Assembly (NCBI GenBank): GCA_030827315.1
Contig: JAURER010000002.1
Span: 85,821-149,820 of the forward strand
Reading direction: 5' to 3'
Origin: Gemmatimonadota bacterium
GTDB taxonomy: Bacteria; Gemmatimonadota; Gemmatimonadetes; Longimicrobiales; Gaopeijiaceae
Length of the DNA: 64,000 nt
A program made the translations under genes and the position numbers. Positions 1 to 8,969 of the stretch are shown here, piece by piece. Positions within the stretch are counted from its first letter, which is position 1; the number at the start of each line of letters is the position of its first letter. The notes under the pieces were generated by a model. The model made no database searches and had not been told where the DNA came from. It saw only the letters and a program-made list of their open reading frames with translations.

Positions 1-2
1 TC

Positions 3-938
3 ACCGGGGGCGAGGTGGCGCAGTCGTACCTGTACCAGCTCCCGCTGTTCATCCAGTGGGCCTTCCCCCTCGCGGCGCTGCTGGCCACCGTCTTCACCGT
101 GCATTCGATGACGACGCACCGGGAGGTCGTGGCGGCGAAGGCGGGGGGCATCTCCTTCCACCGCCTTTTCCTCCCACTCCTCGTCGGAGGCGTCCTCCTC
201 ACCGGCGTCGCGCTCGCGCTGTCCGAGATCGTTCCCCGCGGCAACCGGATCGCCGCCCAGGTCCTTCGCCAGGAAACGCCGGGCAGGTCGTGGCGTTCGG
301 ACTTCGTGTACCGTTCGGAGGAGGGGGTTTCCTGGCAGGTCGACCGGCTCACCGCCGCCGACGGGCGGGTGACGGAAATCATTCTCCAGCGCGCGCCCGA
401 CCACCCGGACGGCGGCCTTCACATCTCGGCGCAGGCGGCGCGCTGGTCCGAAGACGAGGGGTGGGTGCTCGCGCAGGGGTACCTCAGGACCCCCGAGTCG
501 GACAGCACCATGCGTACGCTCGAGTTCGATCGTCTCGGCGTCCCCGGTCTGGTCGAGCGGCCGGACGAGCTGCTCGAGGTTCCGCCGGAGCCCGACGAGA
601 TGACGTATGCCGAGATCGACCGTTTCGCGCAGATCATCCAGCGCACCGGCGGGGACGCGAACGAGCTGCTCGTGAAGAAGGAACAGAAGATCGCGATCCC
701 GGTCACCACGCTGGTGATCATCCTCTTCGGGGCGCCGCTCGCCACGAGCAACAAGCGAGGCGGGGCGGCATTCGGCATCGGTCTCTCTCTGGCGACCGTG
801 CTCGTCTACATGATGATGCTCAGGATCGCCGGCGCGTTCGGAGAGGCCGGAGCGCTGGACCCGCTCGCCGCGGCGTGGATCCCGAACGCGGTCTTCGCCG
901 CGGCAGGCCTCGTGTTCATGGCGCGGGTTCGAACGTAG
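3..938 (+). CDS. lptG: LptF/LptG family permease, 3' part only
   Basis: Membrane component of the lipopolysaccharide export ABC transporter LptBFG, which extracts LPS from the inner membrane and feeds it to the periplasmic bridge. The reading frame is already open at the window edge, so the start lies outside. About 312 residues are visible against about 360 for the family. The visible part starts within the N-terminal membrane region and has a hydrophobic segment near the start. It then has a periplasmic beta-rich domain and, after the conserved-looking KKEQKIAIPVTTLVI stretch, closely spaced C-terminal membrane helices with FGAPLATSNKRGG. The gene ends 23 bases inside the convergent dapF-like gene. 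LptF and LptG are hard to separate from a fragment; nothing else of the Lpt system is in the window. Confidence 0.85.
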   Translation, partial: TGGEVAQSYLYQLPLFIQWAFPLAALLATVFTVHSMTTHREVVAAKAGGISFHRLFLPLLVGGVLLTGVALALSEIVPRGNRIAAQVLRQETPGRSWRSDFVYRSEEGVSWQVDRLTAADGRVTEIILQRAPDHPDGGLHISAQAARWSEDEGWVLAQGYLRTPESDSTMRTLEFDRLGVPGLVERPDELLEVPPEPDEMTYAEIDRFAQIIQRTGGDANELLVKKEQKIAIPVTTLVIILFGAPLATSNKRGGAAFGIGLSLATVLVYMMMLRIAGAFGEAGALDPLAAAWIPNAVFAAAGLVFMARVRT

Positions 939-1842
939 CCAGCAGCGCCTCGCTCAGCTCGCCGTCGAAGACCTCCTCCACGGGCCCCCGCAGCCTCACG
1001 TCGAGGCTCGCGTCGACGTCCACCCGCAGCGTGCCGCCGGGCATCTCGACCGCGACGCCCCCCGGGGCAAGGCGTCCCGTGGAGACCATGGCCACGGCGA
1101 CAGCGCACGAGCTCGTGCCGGACGCGGACGTCCGGCCCACGCCGCGCTCCCATATGAGCGCGCGGCAGCGCCCGCCCCCGCTGACCGCGGCGAGCTGAAC
1201 GTTCGCTCCGTGCCGGAGCGCGGGATGCGCGACGAGCCACGGTCCGATCCGCGCGAGCCGCTGCTCGGTCGGGGGCTCGTCCTCACCCTCGCACAGCACG
1301 ACCAGGTGCGGATTTCCCACGGAGACCGGCACGACGGCCAGTGGATCACCGTCGGGTCCCTCCATGGTCCCGTCCGAGCGAAGCGCCGCCGGGTCGAGCC
1401 CCACCGCGCCCGCCCCGGTCCGCGCCCGGCCCATGGCGACGGAGATGTCGTGAACCGGACCGCGACGCCCGTGAAAGGTCATCTCCACCTGGTCTCCGCC
1501 CACAGAGATCCGGGCCGCGCGCAGCGACGGGTCACGCCGCGCCAGGTACGACCCCAGCACGCGCAGCCCGTTTCCGCTGCGCTCGAACTCCCCCCCGTCC
1601 GGATTAAACATCCGCAGCCGGACCTCGATGCGACCCGGCTCCGTCGGGTCCGTGCGCGCACCCCCGAGGAGGGCCACGATCCCGTCCCCGCCCGGTCCGC
1701 GGAAGCGGTCGCAGACGCGGGCCACGTTCGCGTCGCTCGCGTCCCACCCCGAACCCTCCTCGAAGACCAGGTAGTCATTGCCCAGTCCGTGGGCCTTGTA
1801 GAAGCGGCTGCCAAGCCGGGGGCGAGGGGGCCAGCGGTTCAT
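916..1842 (-). CDS. Diaminopimelate epimerase-like protein with both catalytic Cys replaced by Ser
   Basis: Protein of 308 residues with the full DapF fold signature: HGLGNDY near residue 18, NPDGGEFERSGNGLR near 80-94, GNPH near 176, and WERGVGRTSASGTSSCA near 231-247. DapF inverts LL-diaminopimelate to the meso form with two cysteines, one in CGNG and one in CGTG/CGSG. Here these positions are Ser89 (codon AGC) and Ser241 (codon TCC), and I confirmed both from the bases. The Glu-Arg of the second motif is kept. The length and flanking motifs argue against a pseudogene. It may be an epimerase working by altered chemistry, an enzyme for another substrate, or an inactive relative. ATG start at 1842. 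No other lysine-pathway gene is nearby. Confidence 0.85.
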   Translation of the reverse strand: MNRWPPRPRLGSRFYKAHGLGNDYLVFEEGSGWDASDANVARVCDRFRGPGGDGIVALLGGARTDPTEPGRIEVRLRMFNPDGGEFERSGNGLRVLGSYLARRDPSLRAARISVGGDQVEMTFHGRRGPVHDISVAMGRARTGAGAVGLDPAALRSDGTMEGPDGDPLAVVPVSVGNPHLVVLCEGEDEPPTEQRLARIGPWLVAHPALRHGANVQLAAVSGGGRCRALIWERGVGRTSASGTSSCAVAVAMVSTGRLAPGGVAVEMPGGTLRVDVDASLDVRLRGPVEEVFDGELSEALLATFEPAP

Positions 1843-1999
1843 TCGCCTGCCTGGATACGGACGACACGAAGTGGCCGGCCCACGGAAACGAAACCGCGAA
1901 CCGGGTCACCAACGTAGGGCTCGGTGGCGCTCGCAACCATGGGGCGCCGCAGGCTTCGAAGGTGTCGCGGATGCCCGGATCTCAACGGGGGTGGTGGTC

Positions 2000-2311
2000 A
2001 TGACGGAGCTGGCACGGTTCGCACGGGCGACGGCGGGATCCCTGGGCGTGGTGACGGGACGTCTGGGTGTGATGGCCGGGACGTTGCAGGGTCAGGAGCC
2101 GGAGGTGCTGGCCCCCGCCGCGCGCCGCGCAGCCGATGCTCCGGCGGCACGAGTCTCCGAGGGCCCACGGATCGCGCGGGGTGAAGGCTCCGCCCCACTC
2201 TGGCTGGCGGCCACATCGGTGGCTCCGTCCGGCATCGATCTGGACGGGCTCTTCGCGGTCGCGCCGCAGAACGTGTTCATGGTCAAGGTCTCGTACTGGA
2301 TGAGCCGCTGA
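2000..2311 (+). CDS. Small hypothetical protein upstream of the metH leader
   Basis: Possible 103-residue protein starting at ATG 2000, preceded by a GGGGGTGGTGG stretch that could serve as a weak ribosome binding site. The sequence is alanine- and arginine-rich for about 65 residues. The C-terminal third is more ordered and hydrophobic (APLWLAATS, LDGLFAVAPQNVFMVKVSYWMSR). Codon third positions are G/C-rich, as in neighbouring genes. I recognise no family, signal peptide or clear membrane segment. It fills the only sizeable gap between dapF and the metH leader, and it ends about 25 bases before the riboswitch. It could be spurious. Without it the gap holds nothing that I can identify before the riboswitch. 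Confidence 0.45.
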   Translation: MTELARFARATAGSLGVVTGRLGVMAGTLQGQEPEVLAPAARRAADAPAARVSEGPRIARGEGSAPLWLAATSVAPSGIDLDGLFAVAPQNVFMVKVSYWMSR

Positions 2312-2335
2312 CCCCTGACTAAATTGAACGGATAA

Positions 2336-2413
2336 TTCGACGGGGCGATTTGAGGCGTATTGCGGCCCGCTCGACGCGCGCACCGCGCGTGTCCGCGAAC
2401 AAGCTAAAAAGCC
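2336..2413 (+). promoter_or_regulatory. SAM-II (SAM-alpha) riboswitch aptamer in the metH leader
   Basis: The leader matches the SAM-II H-type pseudoknot. P1 can form between CGACGGG (2338-2344) and CCCGCTCG (2366-2373) with one bulged base. The loop carries GATTTG (2347-2352) and CGTATTGC (2356-2363). The 3' strand is AAGCTAAAAAGCC (2401-2413). From memory, the crystallised marine SAM-II aptamer has GAUUU, CGUAUUGC and AGCUAAAAAGG in the same order. The pseudoknot pair CC/GG there is GGC (2354-2356) with GCC (2411-2413) here, a compensatory change. Between P1 and the 3' strand sits an extra perfect stem, ACGCGCG (2374-2380) with CGCGCGT (2384-2390). Placement before metH fits methionine-pathway control by S-adenosylmethionine. 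Confidence 0.82.
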
Positions 2414-2415
2414 GG

Positions 2416-2444
2416 AGCCCCTTCGCGACACTTCGCGAGGGGCT
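2416..2444 (+). promoter_or_regulatory. Strong hairpin between riboswitch and metH ribosome binding site
   Basis: AGCCCCTTCGCGA (2416-2428) pairs with TCGCGAGGGGCT (2433-2444): 12 base pairs, one bulged T and a CACT loop. It begins two bases after the last riboswitch base and ends six bases before the metH ribosome binding site GGGGAGG (2451-2457). No T-run follows, so it is not a standard intrinsic terminator. It could be a leader hairpin that works with the aptamer, or a Rho- or RNase-related element. Confidence 0.6.
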
Positions 2445-2464
2445 TCGCATGGGGAGGAGTGACA

Positions 2465-5400
2465 TTGAGCGTCAGCAACGGCACGCGTGCCGACCGGGTC
2501 AGGCGTCTGGACGAAGCGCTGGCGACCCGCATCCTGGTCATCGACGGCGCCATGGGCACGATGATCCAGCGACACCGCCCGGAAGAGGCGGACTTCCGGG
2601 GTGACCGCTTCGCGGATCATCCCGCATCGCTCCAGGGGGCGAACGACCTCCTGTGCCTCACCCGGCCTGAGATGATCGGCGCGATCCATCGCGAGTATCT
2701 GGACGCGGGCGCGGATCTGGTCGAGACGAACACCTTCAGTGCGAACCGCATCTCCCTCGCCGACTACGACCTCGAGGGAATCGCGGAGGAGCTGAACCGG
2801 GCGGCGGCGCAGGTGGCCCGGGCCGCGGCGGACGCATGCATGGCCGAAAACCCGGGGCGCATCTGCTGGGTCGCCGGGGCGCTCGGACCGACGACCCGTT
2901 CGGCGTCGATCTCCCCGGACGTCGGCGACCCCGGCGCCCGGAACGTGTCCTTTGACGATCTCGTCGTCGCCTACAGCGAGCAGGCCCACGCGCTCCTCGA
3001 CGGCGGTGCCGACGTCCTCCTCGTCGAGACCGCGTTCGATACGCTCAACGCCAAGGCGGCGCTCTTCGCCATTTCCGGGGTGCTTGAGGATCGCGGCGAA
3101 GACGTGCCCGTGATGGTATCCGGCACGATCACCGACCAGAGTGGCCGCACGCTTTCCGGACAGACCCCCGAAGCGTTCTGGAACTCGGTCGCGCACGGGG
3201 TACAGCCGGGGCCCGGACGCCGCAGCGGGCTGCTGTCCGTAGGGCTCAACTGCGCGCTGGGCATCGATCAGTTACGTCCGTTCCTGGAGGAGCTGTCCGA
3301 CGCCGCGTCCGTGCCGGTGAGCTGCTATCCGAACGCCGGGCTCCCGAACGAATTCGGCGAGTACGACGACACGCCGGAACACATGGCCGCGGTCACGCGC
3401 GAGTTCGCCGAGGCCGGCTTCCTGAACATCGTAGGGGGGTGCTGCGGGACGACGCCCGCGCATATCCGCGCCATCGCCGGGGCGGTCGCAGGGCTGACCC
3501 CGAGGGCCCTGCCTTCCCTGCCCGTTCGCACGCGCCTCTCGGGACTCGAGCCCCTGACGATCGGACCTGACTCCCTCTTCGTGAACGTCGGCGAGCGGAC
3601 CAACGTCACCGGGTCGCGTCGCTTCGCCACCCTGGTGCTGGAGGGTGACTACGAGACCGCGGTCGAGGTCGCGCTTCAGCAGGTCCAGGGGGGTGCGCAG
3701 ATCCTCGACGTCAACATGGACGAAGGGCTGCTCGACGCGGTCGGCGCGATGACGCGCTACCTCAACCTCCTGGCGTCCGAACCGGAGATCTGTCGCATTC
3801 CGGTCATGGTCGATTCCTCCGACTGGAAGGTGATCGAGGCCGGCCTGCGCACGCTCCAGGGCAAGGGCGTCGTCAACTCCATCTCGATGAAGGACGGGGA
3901 GGAGGCGTTCCGGGAACGCGCCCGGCTCGTCCGGCGGTACGGGGCCGCCGCCGTGGTCATGGCGTTCGACGAGGAGGGCCAGGCGGATACCCTCGAGCGG
4001 CGGGTGGAGATCTGTCGAAGGGCATACCGCATTCTGGTGGACGAGGAGGGTTTTCCGCCGGCCGACGTGATCTTCGATCCGAATGTGTTCGCGGTCGCGA
4101 CGGGCATCGAGGAGCACGACCACTACGCGGTCTGGTTCATCGAGGCCGTCCGGCGCATCAAGGAGGCGTGCCCGCACGCACTCACCAGCGGGGGGATCAG
4201 CAACGTCTCCTTCTCCTTCCGGGGCAGCCCGGAAGTGCGGGAGGCGATGCACGCGGCCTTCCTGTACCATGCCATCGAGGCGGGTCTCGACATGGGGATC
4301 GTGAACGCGGGCGCACTGCCCGGCTATGACGACATTCCCGCCGAGCTGCTCGGGCCAGTCGAGGACGTTCTCTTTGCGCGCGACCCACAGGCCACCGAAA
4401 CGCTCACGCGCATCGCCGGCGAGCGGACCGGCTCCACGGAGCGCCGCTTGCAGGAGGACCTCTCGTGGCGCGAGCTCTCCGCGCGTGAGCGGCTGATCCA
4501 CGGGCTCGTCCACGGCATCGACCAGTACGTCGTGGAGGACACCGAGGAGACGCGGCGCTCGCTCCCCCGTGCGCTCGACGTTATCGAAGGTCCGTTGATG
4601 GACGGGATGAACGTCGTCGGAGACCGGTTCGGCAGCGGACGCATGTTCCTGCCCCAGGTGGTGAAGAGCGCGCGCGTCATGAAGAAGGCGGTCGCCTTCC
4701 TGGTACCGTTTCTCGAGGCCGAGCAGACATCGGCCGAGGCGCGTGGCAAGGGGAAGGTGCTGCTCGCGACCGTGAAGGGCGATGTGCACGACATCGGAAA
4801 GAACATCGTGGGCGTCGTGCTGCAGTGTAACGGGTACGAGGTCGTCGATCTCGGGGTGATGGTGCCCGCAGACAGGATCCTGGAAGCGGCGCGCGCCGAG
4901 CGTGTCGACGTCGTGGGCCTGTCCGGACTCATCACGCCATCCCTCGACCAGATGGTGCATATCGCCGAGGAGATGCAGCGGCTCGACTTCGATCTTCCCC
5001 TTCTCGTCGGGGGCGCCACGACGTCCAAGGCGCACACCGCGGTCAAGATCGAAGGTCGGTACGATGGGGCGGTCATCCACGTCACGGACGCTTCGCGTGC
5101 CGTCGGCGTCGTGGCGGCCCTCCTCGATCCGGACCGGTACGACGGCTTCCTGGCCGATACGCGCAGGGAGTACGCCGAGACTCGCGCCCGTCGCGCCGAG
5201 CATGCCGAGAAGAGCGAGCTCCTCTCCATCGACGAAGCGCGGGCCCGCCGGCCTTCGGTGGACTGGACGGCGTACGAGCCGCCGGTCCCGCGCGAAGCGG
5301 GTGTCCAGGTCGTGGACGACGTGACGGTCGACGAGCTGCGGCCCTTCATCGACTGGACGCCCTTCTTCCAGGCCTGGGAACTCCACGGGAAATACCCGCA

Positions 5401-6217
5401 CATCCTCGACGACGCGGTGGTCGGCGAACAGGCCCGCGCGCTCTTCTCCGACGCGGCTGCGATGCTCGACCGGATGGCGACCGAGGGAATCGTCCAGCCG
5501 AGGGCGGTGGTGGGCCTCTTCCCGGCCCGCTCCGTGGGGGACGACATCGTGGTGCTCAGTGACACGCGTGACGGGGTCGAGCCTGCGGTCCGCGCGACGA
5601 TCCACGGCCTTCGCCAGCAGTTCGCCAAGAAGGATCGCTCGAACCTCGCCCTGTCGGACCTGGTGGCTCCGCTCGGTTCCGGGGTGCCGGACTGGATCGG
5701 CGCCTTCGCGGTGACCGCCGGCGCCGGCGCCGAGGCGATGGCACGCGAGCTCGAGGCGATGCACGACGACTACGCAGCCATCATGGTGAAGGCCCTCGCC
5801 GATCGCCTGGCCGAAGCGTTCGCGGAGCTGCTGCATCGACGGGTCCGGGTGCGGATCTGGGGGTACGCGGAAGACGAGACTCTCGACAACGATGCGCTCA
5901 TCGCGGAAGCGTATCGCGGTATCCGTCCGGCACCCGGCTATCCGGCATGCCCCGACCACACGGAAAAGCGGACCCTGTTCGAGCTCCTCGACGTCGAACG
6001 CGCGGCCGGCATTTCCCTCACCGAGAGCTTCGCCATGACACCGGGAGCGTCCGTCAGCGGGTGGTACTTCTCCCACCCGGACGCCCGCTACTTCGGCGTC
6101 GGACGGCTCGGCCGCGACCAGGTGGAGGACTACGCCGCGCGGAAGGGGTGGACCGTGGAGGAGGCCGAGCGCTGGCTCGCACCGAACCTCGGGTACGACA
6201 CCAGGAGCAAGGAATGA
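2465..6217 (+). CDS. metH: Methionine synthase, cobalamin-dependent
   Basis: Transfers the methyl group of 5-methyltetrahydrofolate to homocysteine through methylcobalamin. At 1250 residues it is full length (E. coli about 1227) and has all four modules. The homocysteine domain has zinc ligands Cys263 and the Cys326-Cys327 pair. The pterin-binding domain starts near 355 ([13 protein letters not shown]). The cobalamin domain has the DxHxxG motif at Asp773-Val-His775 and KNIVGVVL. The C-terminal SAM-binding activation domain (about 920-1230) has the [10 protein letters not shown] stretch. I chose TTG 2465 because GGAGG (2453-2457) lies seven bases upstream. The in-frame GTG at 2459 abuts the ribosome binding site and would be too close. 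The stop overlaps the next start (ATGA). The upstream SAM-II leader predicts repression when SAM is plentiful. Confidence 0.97.
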   Translation: MSVSNGTRADRVRRLDEALATRILVIDGAMGTMIQRHRPEEADFRGDRFADHPASLQGANDLLCLTRPEMIGAIHREYLDAGADLVETNTFSANRISLADYDLEGIAEELNRAAAQVARAAADACMAENPGRICWVAGALGPTTRSASISPDVGDPGARNVSFDDLVVAYSEQAHALLDGGADVLLVETAFDTLNAKAALFAISGVLEDRGEDVPVMVSGTITDQSGRTLSGQTPEAFWNSVAHGVQPGPGRRSGLLSVGLNCALGIDQLRPFLEELSDAASVPVSCYPNAGLPNEFGEYDDTPEHMAAVTREFAEAGFLNIVGGCCGTTPAHIRAIAGAVAGLTPRALPSLPVRTRLSGLEPLTIGPDSLFVNVGERTNVTGSRRFATLVLEGDYETAVEVALQQVQGGAQILDVNMDEGLLDAVGAMTRYLNLLASEPEICRIPVMVDSSDWKVIEAGLRTLQGKGVVNSISMKDGEEAFRERARLVRRYGAAAVVMAFDEEGQADTLERRVEICRRAYRILVDEEGFPPADVIFDPNVFAVATGIEEHDHYAVWFIEAVRRIKEACPHALTSGGISNVSFSFRGSPEVREAMHAAFLYHAIEAGLDMGIVNAGALPGYDDIPAELLGPVEDVLFARDPQATETLTRIAGERTGSTERRLQEDLSWRELSARERLIHGLVHGIDQYVVEDTEETRRSLPRALDVIEGPLMDGMNVVGDRFGSGRMFLPQVVKSARVMKKAVAFLVPFLEAEQTSAEARGKGKVLLATVKGDVHDIGKNIVGVVLQCNGYEVVDLGVMVPADRILEAARAERVDVVGLSGLITPSLDQMVHIAEEMQRLDFDLPLLVGGATTSKAHTAVKIEGRYDGAVIHVTDASRAVGVVAALLDPDRYDGFLADTRREYAETRARRAEHAEKSELLSIDEARARRPSVDWTAYEPPVPREAGVQVVDDVTVDELRPFIDWTPFFQAWELHGKYPHILDDAVVGEQARALFSDAAAMLDRMATEGIVQPRAVVGLFPARSVGDDIVVLSDTRDGVEPAVRATIHGLRQQFAKKDRSNLALSDLVAPLGSGVPDWIGAFAVTAGAGAEAMARELEAMHDDYAAIMVKALADRLAEAFAELLHRRVRVRIWGYAEDETLDNDALIAEAYRGIRPAPGYPACPDHTEKRTLFELLDVERAAGISLTESFAMTPGASVSGWYFSHPDARYFGVGRLGRDQVEDYAARKGWTVEEAERWLAPNLGYDTRSKE

Positions 6218-8061
6218 GACGCCTGATCGAGGACGGGCGCGTGCACGTGTTCGACGGCGCCATGGGCACGCTCCTCTACAGTCGCGGCGTCTTCGTGAAC
6301 GTCTGTTACGACGAACTGAATCTCAGCCGCCCGGAGCTGGTCGAGGGCATTCACCGCGAGTACGTGGCGGCCGGTGCCGAGATCCTGGAAACGAACACGT
6401 TCGGGGCCAATCCCGTAAAGCTCTCCTCGTACGGGCTCGCGGAGCGCACCGAGGAGGTCAACGCGGTCGCCGCCCGGCTCGCCCGCCGTGCCGCCGGTCG
6501 GGCCGCCCTCGTCGCGGGTGCCTTGGGCCCGCTGGGAATCCGACTGGAACCCTGGGGGCCCACGTCCCTCGACGAGGCGGTCGCGTTCTTCCGGCGCCAG
6601 GTCGCAGGGCTGCTCGAAGGCGGCGTCGACGGCTTCGTCCTCGAGACGTTTTCGGACCTGAGCGAGATCGAGTGCGCCATCCGCGCCGTCCGCGAAGAAT
6701 CGGACCTCCCGGTCTTCGCGCAGATGACGGTCGGTCAAGACCGGCGCACAGCGTTCGGTACGGAGCCCGCCCAGCTCGCGAGCGCGCTCGAGAAGACGTC
6801 TGCGGACGTCATCGGACTGAACTGCTCGGTCGGACCGGCCGTCATGCTCGACGCAATCGAGGAGATGGCGGAGGTCACCACCCGCCCCCTGTCGGCTCAG
6901 CCCAACGCCGGCCTGCCCCGCACGGTCGGGGACAGAAAGATCTACCTGGCCAGCCCCGAGTACATGGCGCAATACGCGCGGCGGATGATCGACGTCGGGT
7001 GCAGGTTCGTGGGAGGATGCTGCGGGACGACCCCGGATCACACGCGCAAGATGCGAGACGCGGTGTCCGCGCTGCAGCCGAAGCACACGAGTGTCGTCAT
7101 CTCCTCCGCCTCCGTCGGCGAGCCGACGCTGGCCGATCCACCCCCGCTCGACGTCCGCTCCGCCTGGGGACGCAAGCTCGCCCGCGGTGAGACGGTGGTC
7201 TCCGTCGAGATCGTTCCACCGCACAGCTGGGATCCGCGGGAGGTCACCGAGCCCGCACGGATGCTCAAGGTCGCGGGGGTCGACGCGGTGAGCATCGTCG
7301 AGAGCCCCCGTTCACGCAGCCGCATGGGCGCGCTGCCGGCCGGGCTGATCATCGAGCGCGAGGTGGGCATCGAGGCGATCGTGCACTACACGTGTCGGGA
7401 CAAGAACATGCTCGGCATGATCTCCGATCTGCTCGGTGCCGCCGCGGCCGGAATCCGCAACATTCTCGTGGTCTCCGGCGACCCCCCGGTCATGGGCCCG
7501 TATCCGGACGCGACCGCGGTCTTCGACATCGACTCCATCGGGCTCACGAACGTCATCCAGGGGCTCAACCGGGGTGTCGATCCGGGGAACAACTCGATCG
7601 GGGAGCCGACACGCTTCGTTCAGGGCGTCGCCGTGAACCAGGGCGCCGTCGACCACGACCGGGAACTCTCGCGCTTCCGCTACAAGATCGAGGCGGGGGC
7701 GGACTTCGCCGTCACCCAGCCGGTCTTCGACCCGGACGCCCTCGAGCGATTCCTCGAAGCGGCCGCTCCGGTGGGGATCCCCGTGGTGGCGGGGATCTGG
7801 CCGTTCATGAGCCTCCGCAACGCCGAGTTTCTGGCGAACGAGATGCCGGGCGTCGACGTGCCCCCACAGATCGTGGAGCGCATGCGGCTCGCCCAGGAGT
7901 CGGGCGCGGAGGCGGCCGTCGAGGAGGGGGTCGCGATCGCCCTGGAGATGATCGAGGCGACCCGGCCGTTCGTGCAGGGCTTCCACATCAGCGCACCGCA
8001 CCGCAAGGTGGAGATCCCGCTCCGCGTTCTGCGAGAAAGCGGGGTGCGCTCGACCGCCTGA
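6214..8061 (+). CDS. Bifunctional homocysteine S-methyltransferase / 5,10-methylenetetrahydrofolate reductase
   Basis: A 615-residue fusion with the architecture of Bacillus YitJ. The N-terminal half is a homocysteine-binding barrel with zinc ligands Cys204 (GLNCSVG) and Cys269-Cys270 (GGCCGTTP). The C-terminal half (from about 325) is a MetF-type flavin-dependent reductase that makes 5-methyltetrahydrofolate, recognisable from [24 protein letters not shown] and [10 protein letters not shown]. Start ATG 6214 overlaps the metH stop by 4 bases, so the two are probably co-translated and share the SAM-II leader. The reductase half would supply the methyl donor that MetH uses. The N-terminal half resembles the MetH homocysteine domain, and its separate function here is not certain. 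Confidence 0.93.
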   Translation: MRRLIEDGRVHVFDGAMGTLLYSRGVFVNVCYDELNLSRPELVEGIHREYVAAGAEILETNTFGANPVKLSSYGLAERTEEVNAVAARLARRAAGRAALVAGALGPLGIRLEPWGPTSLDEAVAFFRRQVAGLLEGGVDGFVLETFSDLSEIECAIRAVREESDLPVFAQMTVGQDRRTAFGTEPAQLASALEKTSADVIGLNCSVGPAVMLDAIEEMAEVTTRPLSAQPNAGLPRTVGDRKIYLASPEYMAQYARRMIDVGCRFVGGCCGTTPDHTRKMRDAVSALQPKHTSVVISSASVGEPTLADPPPLDVRSAWGRKLARGETVVSVEIVPPHSWDPREVTEPARMLKVAGVDAVSIVESPRSRSRMGALPAGLIIEREVGIEAIVHYTCRDKNMLGMISDLLGAAAAGIRNILVVSGDPPVMGPYPDATAVFDIDSIGLTNVIQGLNRGVDPGNNSIGEPTRFVQGVAVNQGAVDHDRELSRFRYKIEAGADFAVTQPVFDPDALERFLEAAAPVGIPVVAGIWPFMSLRNAEFLANEMPGVDVPPQIVERMRLAQESGAEAAVEEGVAIALEMIEATRPFVQGFHISAPHRKVEIPLRVLRESGVRSTA

Positions 8062-8104
8062 CCGTCGGAGCGGCCCCGCGATCGAGTAGAGCCAGGCCCC
8101 GGCC

Positions 8105-8947
8105 TCAGACCTGCTCGAGAATGCGCCGCAGCTTCCCGCTCGCGCCCCGCTCCCCGAGGTTGCTCACGTAGATCTTCTCGGCGCCCACCGCCCGGAGTTC
8201 GCGAATGCTGCGCGCGCAGATCTCCTCGGGGGTCGCACCGCTCTCGAATTCCGCCGAGATCTCCTCCACCGGCACCGGAAAGAAGCGGGAGAGCGTCCGC
8301 AGCGTCTTCGGATTCGGCGACCGGTAGTAGAAGACGCCCCAGACGACCGGCTTCCTGGAACCCCGCCGCCCTCGCTCCTCGAGAAACGCGTCGACGCTCG
8401 CGAGCGCGTGGTGCGAGACGATCTGCGTCAGCGCGTACGCGGAGTGAGCGTCCGAGGCATCGAGGAAGTCGACCTGCTCCACCGCACTTCGATGCGGGTT
8501 CACCCAGCCGCCGAGCGCCAGGGGCGGGACGCGGCCGGCGAGGATCTCTCTCAGATCCCTGCCGTGCGGCACGCACCGGGGGGGCGGGACGGAGACGTCC
8601 CCGCCGAGCACGGTGAGCGACTCGAAGCCGGCCGACGCGGCGCGCATGGCGAAGGTTTCGCAGTATTCGAGCGTGTGCTTGCAGGTGAGGATCGGAACGA
8701 TGCGGCGCAGATCCACCGAGTCGCCCACGTTCGCACCCACGTGCGCCAGATTCTCCTCCTCGGCCGCCCCCACCGCGTTGTCCGTCAGGAAGACGAAGAG
8801 GTCTTCGCGGGTCAGGCGGCCGAGCGTGTGGTGAAGATCGATCCACGCCTCCATGCCGCCGGCGTGACCGAGATCGCTCCGGGGCGGGCGCAGCTCCACG
8901 GTGACGAGGGGGCCGGGCCGGGCCAGGGCGTCGAGCAGCAGCGTCAT
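8105..8947 (-). CDS. Stand-alone methylenetetrahydrofolate reductase-like protein
   Basis: A 280-residue single-domain MetF-family TIM barrel. It keeps the family acid near the N-terminus (Glu18 in TVELRPP) and the GGD aspartate (Asp117 in TVLGGD). It also has ILTCKHTLEYCETF, equivalent to the LTC...R region of MetF. Identity to the reductase half of the neighbouring bifunctional protein looks low, so this is not a recent duplicate. It may reduce methylenetetrahydrofolate with a different partner, or act on another pterin. ATG 8947 follows the stop of the upstream aminopeptidase gene by about 20 bases. An upstream in-frame TTG at 8989 would overlap that gene and is possible. It converges on the metH operon with a 43-base gap. 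Confidence 0.8.
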   Translation of the reverse strand: MTLLLDALARPGPLVTVELRPPRSDLGHAGGMEAWIDLHHTLGRLTREDLFVFLTDNAVGAAEEENLAHVGANVGDSVDLRRIVPILTCKHTLEYCETFAMRAASAGFESLTVLGGDVSVPPPRCVPHGRDLREILAGRVPPLALGGWVNPHRSAVEQVDFLDASDAHSAYALTQIVSHHALASVDAFLEERGRRGSRKPVVWGVFYYRSPNPKTLRTLSRFFPVPVEEISAEFESGATPEEICARSIRELRAVGAEKIYVSNLGERGASGKLRRILEQV

Positions 8948-8969
8948 CTTCCGATCCCGGCTGGCGAGC

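Noticed and set aside
2312..2460. Cobalamin or S-adenosylhomocysteine riboswitch before metH, both plausible for that gene.
   Set aside because: Neither the cobalamin box nor the SAH aptamer consensus is visible, whereas the SAM-II elements are present in order with covariation.
3272..6076. Long open frame on the minus strand across metH (over 900 codons).
   Set aside because: It is antisense to a certain gene, has no recognisable domains, and such frames are common in G+C-rich DNA because stops are rare on the opposite strand.
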